Assembly: GCF_012927265.1 (NCBI RefSeq)
Contig: NZ_JABBGF010000001.1
Span: forward strand, 1,362,502-1,426,501
DNA length: 64,000 nt
Reading direction: 5' to 3'
DNA from: Chryseobacterium cheonjiense
Lineage (GTDB): Bacteria > Bacteroidota > Bacteroidia > Flavobacteriales > Weeksellaceae
Shown here in pieces: positions 55,566-63,952 of the stretch. The notes below the pieces were generated by a model. The model was not told the DNA's origin, searched no databases, and saw only the letters and a list, made by a program, of their open reading frames with translations. Position numbers and translations under genes: made by a program. Every line of letters starts with the position of its first letter. Positions within the stretch are counted from its first letter, which is position 1.

Positions 55566-55587
55566 AAATGTTGAAATAACATTTATT
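55566..55587 (+). promoter_or_regulatory. Operator-like site abutting the GH127 start codon
   Basis: AAATGT, seven bases (TGAAATA), ACATTT, ATT; it also contains a perfect AATGTT-GAAAT-AACATT inverted repeat. It ends one base before the ATG, occupying the place of the ribosome binding region. Bound protein would act as a roadblock or cover the transcription start. Confidence 0.68.
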
Positions 55588-55588
55588 A

Positions 55589-57976
55589 ATGAACCGAAAA
55601 TTCTCCATAATCGTATTCGCATTTTCGTCACTTACTTTTGCACAGGTAAATCAGAAAGTACAATATTTCCCGCTGAAGGATGTCAGGCTCTCGGAAAGTA
55701 TTTTCGATAAAGCCATGCAGGCTGACAGGAAATATATGATGTCGATGGAGCCCGACAGGCTGTTGGCTCCTTATCTCAAAGAAGCAGGTTTACAGCAAAA
55801 AGCAGAGAATTATCCCAACTGGGAAAATACCGGTTTGGACGGACATATCGGAGGACATTATATTTCTGCCCTGTCATTAATGTATGCTTCAACAGGAGAT
55901 CAAAAAATCAAACAAAGGCTTGATTATATGATCGATGAGCTTGATCGTTGCCAGAATGCATCCGGAAACGGCTATGTTTCAGGAATACCTTCAGGAAAAA
56001 AAATATGGAAAGAAATTTCGGAGGGAAATATTCGCGCTTCAGGTTTTGGATTGAACGACCGTTGGGTCCCTCTTTATAATATTCATAAAATATATGCAGG
56101 ACTTCGTGATGCCTATTGGTATGCAGGAAGCGAGAAAGCAAAAAATATGTTGGTAAAACTTACCGACTGGATGGCCAATGAAGTTTCCACACTGTCTGAT
56201 GAGCAGATTCAGGAGATGCTTCGCAGTGAACACGGCGGATTGAATGAAGTTTTTGCCGATGTCTATGAAATTACCGGTGATAAAAAATACCTTCAGCTTG
56301 CCCATAGGTTTTCTCATCAGGCAATTCTTAATCCGCTGCTTTTAGGGGAGGATAAACTTACAGGAATTCATGCCAATACCCAGATTCCTAAAGTGATCGG
56401 TTACAAGCGTATTGCAGATATGGAGAATAACCAGCAGTGGAACAATGCTGCAGATTTTTTCTGGCACAATGTCACTGAAAAAAGATCTTCCGTTATCGGT
56501 GGAAACAGCGTCAGTGAGCATTTTAATCCTGTTAATGATTTCAGCAGCATGATTAAAAGTATTGAAGGTCCCGAAACCTGCAACACCTACAACATGCTGA
56601 AACTTACCAAAGAGCTTTTCGCCACTTTGCCCAAGTCATATTATATGGATTATTATGAGCGTGCGCTCTATAATCACATTCTTTCAACAGAAAATCATGA
56701 TAAAGGAGGTTTTGTGTATTTTACCCCAATGCGTCCGGGACATTACCGGGTATATTCACAGCCGCAGACAAGTTTCTGGTGCTGTGTAGGTTCCGGACTG
56801 GAAAATCACGCCAAGTATGGTGAAATGATTTATGCACATTCTGATAATGATCTTTATGTTAATCTTTTCATTCCATCAACACTCAAATGGGCAGAAAAGA
56901 AAATTCTGATCAGACAGGAAAATAACTTTCCTGAAACCCCGTCCACCAAATTGATTGTTGATCTGGCCGGAAAAGGAAATTTTAACCTGAAACTAAGATC
57001 TCCGCAATGGACAAGTCCTTCTGAAGTAAACATTTCAATTAACGGAAAAAAGCAAAATGTACAGCCGGATGTAAACGGTTATTTTACTTTAAATAAGAAA
57101 TGGAAAAAAGGAGATGTGATCGAAATGAATCTTCCGATGCATCTTTCTGCAGAGCAATTGCCTGATAAATCAGATTATTATGCTTTTAAATATGGACCTG
57201 TTGTTCTTGCCGCTACGTACGGAACCGAAAATCAGCAGGGATTACTGGCCGATGACAGCCGCGGCGGTCATATTGCCCACGGTCCGCAGATTCCGTTGAA
57301 TGAAATTCCGGTGATTTTAGGAAATGGTAAAGAGGTTATTAATCATGTAAAACAGGTTAATAATCAGGATCTTACATTCACTCTTACAGGTTTGTATCCT
57401 AAAGAAAAGTTTGATAAAGGTCTTCAATTGGTTCCTTTTTACAAAATTCAGGAAGAAAGATACATTCTCTATTGGCCTCAGGCTGACCAGGATAAAATTG
57501 AATCTATTCAGAAAAAGAAGGCTGAAGAAGATGCCGAAGCAAGCCGACTTGATCTTATAACAACAGATAAAATCCAGCTCGGTGAGCAGCAGCCGGAATC
57601 TGATCATTATTTTGAAAGCAAAGATTCCAATACCGGATATATGGAAGACCGCCATTTCCGGGATGCCAAAGGATGGTTCAGCTACCGGATGAAAAATCAG
57701 GGTAAGAATGCTGCTTATTTGTACATTTTATATTTTGATGCGAATGCCAACCGGTCTTTAAATGTAGAGATCAACGGCAAAAAAATATCAGCAAAAAAAC
57801 TGGAAGGAAAAGCCGGAAGCTCGCCTCAATTCATGCTTTTACCAATTCCCGAAACGGAAAAAAATAAAGAAATTCTTAGTGTAAAATTTTATGCAGAAGA
57901 GCAGATGCTTACTTCAAAAATAATCGAAGTTCGTTTGCTTACGCAGAACTACCAAAAGTCTGTCAATAAAAATTAA
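55589..57976 (+). CDS. GH127 beta-L-arabinofuranosidase family protein
   Basis: A 795-residue secreted enzyme (signal peptide 1-19, LTFAQ). It has an (alpha/alpha)6 barrel and C-terminal beta-sandwiches, with an extra C-terminal domain (about 625-795). The unusual zinc-thiolate site of GH127 is complete: E329 and C331 in GPETCNTYN, and C398, C399 in FWCCVGSG, with C398 the expected nucleophile. GH127 acts on beta-linked L-arabinofuranose; related families GH142 and GH146 share the fold, so the exact family needs a profile search. The adjacent operator copy links it to arabinose control. An acetylesterase follows after 11 bp. Confidence 0.9.
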   Translation: MNRKFSIIVFAFSSLTFAQVNQKVQYFPLKDVRLSESIFDKAMQADRKYMMSMEPDRLLAPYLKEAGLQQKAENYPNWENTGLDGHIGGHYISALSLMYASTGDQKIKQRLDYMIDELDRCQNASGNGYVSGIPSGKKIWKEISEGNIRASGFGLNDRWVPLYNIHKIYAGLRDAYWYAGSEKAKNMLVKLTDWMANEVSTLSDEQIQEMLRSEHGGLNEVFADVYEITGDKKYLQLAHRFSHQAILNPLLLGEDKLTGIHANTQIPKVIGYKRIADMENNQQWNNAADFFWHNVTEKRSSVIGGNSVSEHFNPVNDFSSMIKSIEGPETCNTYNMLKLTKELFATLPKSYYMDYYERALYNHILSTENHDKGGFVYFTPMRPGHYRVYSQPQTSFWCCVGSGLENHAKYGEMIYAHSDNDLYVNLFIPSTLKWAEKKILIRQENNFPETPSTKLIVDLAGKGNFNLKLRSPQWTSPSEVNISINGKKQNVQPDVNGYFTLNKKWKKGDVIEMNLPMHLSAEQLPDKSDYYAFKYGPVVLAATYGTENQQGLLADDSRGGHIAHGPQIPLNEIPVILGNGKEVINHVKQVNNQDLTFTLTGLYPKEKFDKGLQLVPFYKIQEERYILYWPQADQDKIESIQKKKAEEDAEASRLDLITTDKIQLGEQQPESDHYFESKDSNTGYMEDRHFRDAKGWFSYRMKNQGKNAAYLYILYFDANANRSLNVEINGKKISAKKLEGKAGSSPQFMLLPIPETEKNKEILSVKFYAEEQMLTSKIIEVRLLTQNYQKSVNKN

Positions 57977-57987
57977 AACATCAACCC

Positions 57988-59895
57988 ATGAAAATATATT
58001 GCTCAAAATTATTTCTAATAATAGCCATTTTCAGCGCCTGTTTATTTGATGCTAAAGTAAGGCTTCCTGCACTGGTTTCAGACGGAATGATACTCCAGAG
58101 GAACCAGAAGCTTAAAATCTGGGGCTATGCGGATGCCGGAGAAAAGGTAAATATTAGTTTTTTAAATAAAACTTATTCCGCAACTGCAGATAATAGCGGC
58201 AACTGGAACATTATGCTTCCTGAACTTAAAGCCGGTGGACCGTTTGTGATGACCATTAACGACATTACGCTTAAAGATATTTTAATCGGAGATGTTTGGG
58301 TGGCATCCGGACAATCGAATATGGAACTTCCGATGAGGCGTCTAAAACCGCTGTATGGAGAGGAAATGAAAACAGTAAATAATCAGAATATCAGGTTTTT
58401 TACGGTTCCGCAGAAATACAATTTTAAAGCAGCGCAGAATGATCTTGACGGCGGAAAATGGGAAAGCACCAATCTACAGACCATTCAGAATTTTTCGGGT
58501 GTAGCTTATTTTTTTGCTAAAAATCTATATGAAAGAAATAAAGTTCCTATAGGGATCATTCACACAAGTTTGGGAGGTTCTCCGGTTCAGGCGTGGATGG
58601 ATGCGAATTCCCTTAAAAAATATCCTGAATATCTGGAAGAAGCTGAAAAATGGAAAAATGATGATCTGATAAAATCTACAGAATCCAACGAACAGGCTTT
58701 AAGCAGAGCCTGGTATACAGAGCTTGATCAGAGCGACATTGGTTTAAACCAGCACTGGGAAAAATTTGATCTTGATGATTCTTCATGGAAAACAATGAGT
58801 GTTCCGGGATCGTGGGAAGATCAGGAAGGACCATTTGAAGGTTCGGTATGGTTCAGAAAAGAGATCACACTGTCAAAAAGAGAAGCAGGAAAAGCAGCTT
58901 TCCTGAATCTTGGTAGAATAAAAGATGCCGATGTAACTTATATCAACGGGGTGAAAGTAGGAAACGTTACTTATGAATATCCACCGAGATGGTATGATAT
59001 TCCTGCCGGCGTTTTAAAAGAAGGTAAAAATAGTATTGCTGTAAGAATCACCAACGGAAGCGGAAAAGGACAGTTTATCGCTGACAAACCGTATTATCTT
59101 GAAATCGGCGGAAAGAAAATCGATCTTACAGGTTCATGGAAATATAAAATCGGTGCAAAAATGGAGAAAATGGCTCCGGGCCAGACATTCATCCGCTGGA
59201 AACCAACCGGGCTTTACAATTCTATGATCAATCCGTTAATTAACTATAAAGTAAAAGGATTTATCTGGTATCAGGGAGAAAGCAATACCGGAAAACCGAA
59301 AGAATACGGTGATCTTTTAACCACGATGATCAACGATTGGCGGTTAAAATGGAACGAAAAAGACGCTCCATTCCTGATCGTTCAGCTTGCAAATTTTATG
59401 GAAGCAAAAAGTCAGCCGGTGGAAAGCAACTGGGCAGAACTCAGAGATCAGCAGCGTAAAGTTTCGCTCAATGTTCCGCAAACCGGACTTGCCGTAATCA
59501 TCGATGTTGGAGAATGGAACGATATTCATCCGCTTGACAAAAAAACCGTAGGTGACAGGTTAGCATTGCAGGCATTGAAAATTGCTGATAAAAAAGATAT
59601 TGTTGCAGACGGACCTGTTTATCAGGCCATGAAAATTGAAGGAAATAAGATCATGATTTCATTTAAAAAAGGAACCGATGATTTTGCTCCCGTTTCGGAA
59701 TTAAAAGGTTTTGCAATAGCAGGTAAAGACAGAAAATACCAGTGGGCAAAAGCGAAAACAGAAGGTGAAAATATTATTGTCTGGAATGATGAAATTAAAG
59801 ATCCCGTTTCAGTACGCTATGACTGGGCCGACAATCCTGACGGAAATTTAAAAAACAAATCAGGTCTTCCGGCTTCATCCTTCACCACAGAATAA
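57988..59895 (+). CDS. SGNH-type sialate O-acetylesterase-like carbohydrate esterase
   Basis: A 635-residue secreted protein (signal peptide about 1-22). The SGNH esterase has nucleophile S110 in VASGQSNMELPM, the block WYQGESNTG, and catalytic D512-x-H514 in WNDIHPLDKKTVGDRLAL. A GH2-type sugar-binding domain is inserted (about 250-390; MSVPGSWEDQEGPFEGSVWFRKE). These proteins are usually annotated as sialate esterases, but no sialic acid gene is near. Among hemicellulose enzymes it more likely removes acetyl groups from xylan or its oligosaccharides. Some sialate-esterase-like proteins are known plant-glycan acetylesterases. Confidence 0.87.
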   Translation: MKIYCSKLFLIIAIFSACLFDAKVRLPALVSDGMILQRNQKLKIWGYADAGEKVNISFLNKTYSATADNSGNWNIMLPELKAGGPFVMTINDITLKDILIGDVWVASGQSNMELPMRRLKPLYGEEMKTVNNQNIRFFTVPQKYNFKAAQNDLDGGKWESTNLQTIQNFSGVAYFFAKNLYERNKVPIGIIHTSLGGSPVQAWMDANSLKKYPEYLEEAEKWKNDDLIKSTESNEQALSRAWYTELDQSDIGLNQHWEKFDLDDSSWKTMSVPGSWEDQEGPFEGSVWFRKEITLSKREAGKAAFLNLGRIKDADVTYINGVKVGNVTYEYPPRWYDIPAGVLKEGKNSIAVRITNGSGKGQFIADKPYYLEIGGKKIDLTGSWKYKIGAKMEKMAPGQTFIRWKPTGLYNSMINPLINYKVKGFIWYQGESNTGKPKEYGDLLTTMINDWRLKWNEKDAPFLIVQLANFMEAKSQPVESNWAELRDQQRKVSLNVPQTGLAVIIDVGEWNDIHPLDKKTVGDRLALQALKIADKKDIVADGPVYQAMKIEGNKIMISFKKGTDDFAPVSELKGFAIAGKDRKYQWAKAKTEGENIIVWNDEIKDPVSVRYDWADNPDGNLKNKSGLPASSFTTE

Positions 59896-59956
59896 AATTA
59901 AAAAAATCATATAGAATTTATAGTTTGAGAAGCAGGTTTAGAAAATCTATGATCTA

Positions 59957-59972
59957 TCAGTCTATCATCTAT
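59957..59972 (+). repeat. 16-bp direct repeat in leader of the GPH symporter
   Basis: TCAGTCTATCATCTAT occurs here and again at 62625-62640, before the terminal GH43. Both lie in low-complexity ATC-rich leaders. Confidence 0.6.
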
Positions 59973-59999
59973 AATCATTAATCAATCATCTACAACCAT

Positions 60000-61445
60000 A
60001 TGAACAATCCATCACAGAAAATATCTGTCATTGAAAAAATAGGCTACAGCCTGGGAGACCTTGCCGCCAATCTTGTTTTTCAGACTTTGGTAACCTATCT
60101 CGCCTACTTTTATACGGATATTTACGGACTCAAAGCAGAAGATGCTTCGGTGATCACATTAATTGTAGGATTGATTGCCGGTTTTGGTTTCAACCCGATG
60201 GTTGGCGCCTTGGCAGACCGTACCGCGACAAGATGGGGGAAATTCCGTCCGTGGATTCTTTTCACGTCTGTTCCGCTTGGGATTACTGCTTTGTTAGCTT
60301 TCAGTACACCGGATTTTTCTTATAAAGGTAAAATGATCTACGCTGCAGCAACGTACTCGTTGTTACTGTTGTTATATGCAGCGAATAACCTGCCGTACGC
60401 AGCACTAAGCGGCGTTATCACGGGAGATATGTCAGAACGTAACAGTATTTCTTCTTACCGTTTTGTTGCGGTGATGTTTGCGCAGTTTTTCGTTCAGGTA
60501 TTTATGTTGCCAATCATTTTATCTGTAGGAAATGGAGATAAAGCAGCCGGTATCGAAACGGTGATGACCTGGCTTGCAATAATTGGCTCTGTAATGTTGT
60601 TGATTACCTTTTTCACTACCAAAGAAAGAATCATCCCAAAACCTGAACAGAAATCAACCTTAAAAGAAGATTTAAAAGATGTTTTCCAAAACAGGCCCTG
60701 GATTATTATGCTTACTGTTACAGCTTTCATTTTCATAACCCTGGCGATGAAAGGCGGTGCTTATGTGTATTACTTTAACAATTATGTGGATGAAGCTTCA
60801 CTTAAAAGTTTTATTTCACCGATTACCACATTTTTTAACTCGGTAGGAATGAATTTCTTTGGTGAAGATCCAAAATCTGCCGGTTTCGGATTGTTTAATG
60901 CAGGTGGAATTATCATGATGATTGTCGGGATTACTTTTTCCAAAAGGTTTGCCGATAAGTACGGAAAGCGGGATACATTTATCGCATCACTTTTTATTTC
61001 CACGCTATTTGTGCTGTTCTTTATTTTTTATCCTCCGAAAGCAGTAGGAGTTATGTTCCTTTCCCAGATTTTGCACGGATTCTTTTATGGCATCAGTACC
61101 CCTTTACTTTGGGCTATGATTGCCGATGTAGCCGACTATTCCGAGTGGAAAAACAACAGGAGAGCCACTGCTATTATCTTTTCTGCAATGATGGTGGGCT
61201 TAAAAGTAGGATTAAGTATTGGAAGTTCTTTGGTGGCATTAATCATCGGTAAATACGGATATATTTCTGCTGAAGGAGGCGTAAACGCCGTTCAGCCTGA
61301 AACCGTCGCAACAGGCGCGAAGATGCTTGTGAGTGTGTTCCCTTCGATACCGTTTTTCATCGCCTGCGGATTACTTTTATTCTATAAAATCAACAAAAAA
61401 ATGGAAGTTCAGATCGAGAAAGATCTGGCCGAAAGAAGAAAATAA
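60000..61445 (+). CDS. GPH-family sugar:cation symporter (xyloside/oligosaccharide type)
   Basis: A 481-residue inner-membrane transporter with about 12 helices. The glycoside-pentoside-hexuronide family is recognised by EKIGYSLGDLAANLVFQ, the cation-site region GALADRTATRWGKFRPW and the late IADVADYSEWKNNRRATAI motif. Such transporters import xylosides, xylobiose or related oligosaccharides. It sits directly before GH10 (8 bp) and near a GH43 without signal peptide. The set suggests import of short (arabino)xylo-oligosaccharides and hydrolysis inside the cell. Confidence 0.9.
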   Translation: MNNPSQKISVIEKIGYSLGDLAANLVFQTLVTYLAYFYTDIYGLKAEDASVITLIVGLIAGFGFNPMVGALADRTATRWGKFRPWILFTSVPLGITALLAFSTPDFSYKGKMIYAAATYSLLLLLYAANNLPYAALSGVITGDMSERNSISSYRFVAVMFAQFFVQVFMLPIILSVGNGDKAAGIETVMTWLAIIGSVMLLITFFTTKERIIPKPEQKSTLKEDLKDVFQNRPWIIMLTVTAFIFITLAMKGGAYVYYFNNYVDEASLKSFISPITTFFNSVGMNFFGEDPKSAGFGLFNAGGIIMMIVGITFSKRFADKYGKRDTFIASLFISTLFVLFFIFYPPKAVGVMFLSQILHGFFYGISTPLLWAMIADVADYSEWKNNRRATAIIFSAMMVGLKVGLSIGSSLVALIIGKYGYISAEGGVNAVQPETVATGAKMLVSVFPSIPFFIACGLLLFYKINKKMEVQIEKDLAERRK

Positions 61446-61453
61446 TTACGACT

Positions 61454-62569
61454 ATGAAACGATTAATTGTATTGGGCTTAATGACCCTGGCGGTCTCAAA
61501 TGCAGTTGCCCAGAAAACAGAAAATTCCCTGAAGAAAGCTTTTAAAGATAAATTTTATATCGGTACAGCCATGAGCCTTCCGCAAATCAACGGAACAGAT
61601 GTGAAATCTGATCAGATTATCACTTCACAGTTCAGTTCTATCGTCGCTGAAAACTGTATGAAGTCGATGTTCCTGCAGCCTCAGGAAGGAAAATTCTTTT
61701 TTGATGACGCCGACCGTTTCGTGGCTTTCGGTGAAAAAAACAAAATGTTTATCATCGGTCATACCCTGATCTGGCATTCACAGCTGCCAAAATGGTTTTT
61801 TGTGGACAAAGACGGGAAAGATGTTTCTGCTGAAGTGCTTAAACAACGAATGAAAAATCACATTACAACCGTTGTTTCAAGATACAAAGGCCGCGTGAAA
61901 GGTTGGGATGTAGTCAATGAAGCCATCATGGAAGACGGAACGTACAGAAAAAGTAAGTTTTATGAAATCCTTGGCGAAGAATTTATCCCTTTGGCATTCC
62001 AATACGCTCAGGAAGCTGATCCGAATGCTGAACTGTATTACAATGATTATAACGAATGGTATCCTGAAAAGGTAAAAACGGTCATAAATATCGTTAAAAA
62101 TCTCAAATCCAGAGGAATCAGGATCGATGGCGTAGGAATGCAGACACACGTCGGCCTGGATACTCCTAAACTGGCGGAATATGAAAAAGCAATAACAGAT
62201 TATGCAGCAGCAGGTGTAAAAGTAAATGTTACCGAAATGGAAATCAGCGCGCTTCCTTCACCTTGGGGAACATCCGCCAACGTTTCTGATACGGTGGAAT
62301 ACCAGGCAAAAATGAATCCCTACACCAAAGGTCTTCCGGAAAATGTAGTGAAAGAATGGGATAATCGTTATCTTGATTTCTTCCGTCTTTTCATCAAACA
62401 CGAAGACAAAATCAGAAGAGTAACATTGTGGGGCGTTACCGACAACCAATCATGGAAAAATGATTTCCCGGTAAAAGGCAGAACCGATTACCCTTTACTT
62501 TTCGACCGTAATTTTAAAGCAAAACCAGTTGTTGAAAAAATCATTCAATTAACAAAAGAAAAAAAGTAA
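61454..62569 (+). CDS. GH10 endo-beta-1,4-xylanase
   Basis: A 371-residue secreted xylanase (signal peptide 1-19, NAVAQ). A single GH10 barrel carries HTLIWHSQLP, acid/base E156 in WDVVNEAI and nucleophile E261 in NVTEMEIS. No carbohydrate-binding module or T9SS tail is present, so a periplasmic location is likely, acting on oligosaccharides imported through SusCD. It is coupled to the GPH symporter gene upstream. Confidence 0.95.
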   Translation: MKRLIVLGLMTLAVSNAVAQKTENSLKKAFKDKFYIGTAMSLPQINGTDVKSDQIITSQFSSIVAENCMKSMFLQPQEGKFFFDDADRFVAFGEKNKMFIIGHTLIWHSQLPKWFFVDKDGKDVSAEVLKQRMKNHITTVVSRYKGRVKGWDVVNEAIMEDGTYRKSKFYEILGEEFIPLAFQYAQEADPNAELYYNDYNEWYPEKVKTVINIVKNLKSRGIRIDGVGMQTHVGLDTPKLAEYEKAITDYAAAGVKVNVTEMEISALPSPWGTSANVSDTVEYQAKMNPYTKGLPENVVKEWDNRYLDFFRLFIKHEDKIRRVTLWGVTDNQSWKNDFPVKGRTDYPLLFDRNFKAKPVVEKIIQLTKEKK

Positions 62570-62683
62570 TATTCTATCTGATAGACAATGAATTATTGCT
62601 TTCAACAATATAAAAATCAAATCATCAGTCTATCATCTATCAGTTATAATCTATCAATCCATTATCTAAAAGTCTAAACTAAA

Positions 62684-63655
62684 ATGAACAAAGCAAAATA
62701 CCTTTTCTCGAACGACTACATGGCAGACCCTTCCGTCCATGTTTTTGAGGGTAAAATCTATATCTATCCTTCCCACGACCGCGAAAGCGGAATTGAAGAA
62801 AATGACAACGGAGATCATTTCGATATGAATGATTACCATGTGTTTTCTTTAGATGATGTAGAAAACGGAGAAATTACGGATCATGGAGTGGTGCTTTCCG
62901 TTAAAGACATTCCGTGGTCGGGGAGACAGCTCTGGGACTGCGATGTTGCTTTTAAAGACGGCAAATATTATATGTACTTTCCATTGAAAGATAAAAATGA
63001 TATCTTCAGAATCGGTGTTGCGGTGAGTGACAAACCTTACGGACCATTCGTACCTGAAAAACACCCGATGATGGGAAGCTACAGCATCGATCCCTGTATT
63101 TTTGAAGAAAACGGAAAACATTATATGTATTTCGGAGGAATCTGGGGTGGGCAACTGCAACGCTACCGAAACAATAAAGCGCTGGAATGCGCTGTAATTC
63201 CTGAAAATGATGAGCCTGCAATCCCGTCCAAAGTTGCATTGTTAAGCGACAATATGCTGGAATTTGGTGAAGAACCTAAAGATATTCTTATCCTCGACGA
63301 AAAGGGAAATCCGCTTCTTCATGGAGACAAACACCGTTTCTTTGAAGCTTCTTGGATGCACAAATACAATGGTAAATATTATTTTTCGTATTCAACCGGA
63401 GATACGCATTTATTGTGTTATGCAACCGGAGATAATCCGTACGGACCGTTCACTTTTCAGGGTGAAATCCTGACACCGGTAGTAGGCTGGACGACCCATC
63501 ACAGTATTGTTGAATTTAAAGGAAAATGGTACCTGTTTTTTCACGACAGCGTTCCGAGCGGAGGAAGAACATGGCTCAGAAGCATGAAGGTTGTGGAGCT
63601 TGAATATGACGAAGACGGTAAAATAAAAACCATCGAAGGATTGGACGAAAATTAA
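62684..63655 (+). CDS. GH43 beta-xylosidase / arabinofuranosidase without signal peptide
   Basis: 323 residues, one GH43 propeller. It starts MNKAKYLFSNDYMADPSVH with no signal peptide, unlike every other GH43 in this window, so it is predicted cytoplasmic. The base is D15 in MADPSVHVF, the second Asp lies in YSIDPCIFEENG and the acid Glu in FFEASWMHKYNG. It resembles short GH43 xylosidases of Bacteroidota xylan operons that pair with a GPH transporter and GH10. It probably hydrolyses imported xylobiose or substituted xylo-oligosaccharides. The 114-bp gap before it is ATC-rich. Confidence 0.92.
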   Translation: MNKAKYLFSNDYMADPSVHVFEGKIYIYPSHDRESGIEENDNGDHFDMNDYHVFSLDDVENGEITDHGVVLSVKDIPWSGRQLWDCDVAFKDGKYYMYFPLKDKNDIFRIGVAVSDKPYGPFVPEKHPMMGSYSIDPCIFEENGKHYMYFGGIWGGQLQRYRNNKALECAVIPENDEPAIPSKVALLSDNMLEFGEEPKDILILDEKGNPLLHGDKHRFFEASWMHKYNGKYYFSYSTGDTHLLCYATGDNPYGPFTFQGEILTPVVGWTTHHSIVEFKGKWYLFFHDSVPSGGRTWLRSMKVVELEYDEDGKIKTIEGLDEN

Positions 63656-63709
63656 GAGTTTCCAGTTTGTAAGATGACAAACTAAACTTTAAGCTTGTTC
63701 GAACTTTAT

Positions 63710-63872
63710 TTAACCACAAAAGCTACAAAAGATTAGAAATTTCTATATTAAACAATTTTTATAAAAGAAGGCTAAACAATAGTTTTTAAAATCTTTGATT
63801 TTTGTTCTTTTGAAAGCTTTGATTACCTGATAAAGCTTTTTTAAACTTCTCTTTTGTGACTTTTGTGGTTAA
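63710..63872. repeat. 163-bp element with 22-bp terminal inverted repeats
   Basis: The left end TTAACCACAAAAG-ct-ACAAAAG mirrors the right end CTTTTGT-ga-CTTTTGTGGTTAA; the arms match at all but the central two positions. No coding capacity. It resembles a miniature inverted-repeat element, although no target-site duplication was verified. A degraded relative may lie at 30842-31000. Confidence 0.7.
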
Positions 63873-63905
63873 TTTAATATTAGTTTGGACAAATTTTTAT
63901 GAGCG

Positions 63906-63952
63906 GAACCCGAAGGGTTCAATAAAAATAGCCGTAGGTGAAACCTATGGAA
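63906..63952 (+). repeat. Palindromic repeat, family A (copy near 63.9 kb)
   Basis: GAACCCGAAGGGTTC hairpin, AT spacer, then AGGTGAAACCT hairpin. It has the same arrangement as the copies near 9.2, 14.0, 34.5 and 48.1 kb. Confidence 0.75.

Larger units (their letters stand above)
55066..55588. other. 523-bp divergent regulatory region
   Basis: AT-rich region between the minus-strand regulator and plus-strand GH127. It holds an operator and promoter box for the regulator at the left end and an operator abutting GH127 at the right end. Between them lie TTTGT-AC-ACAAA (55387-55398) and a TGATAA/TTATCA inverted repeat (55450-55473), which could be sites for other factors. No gene or strong terminator was seen. 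Confidence 0.6.
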
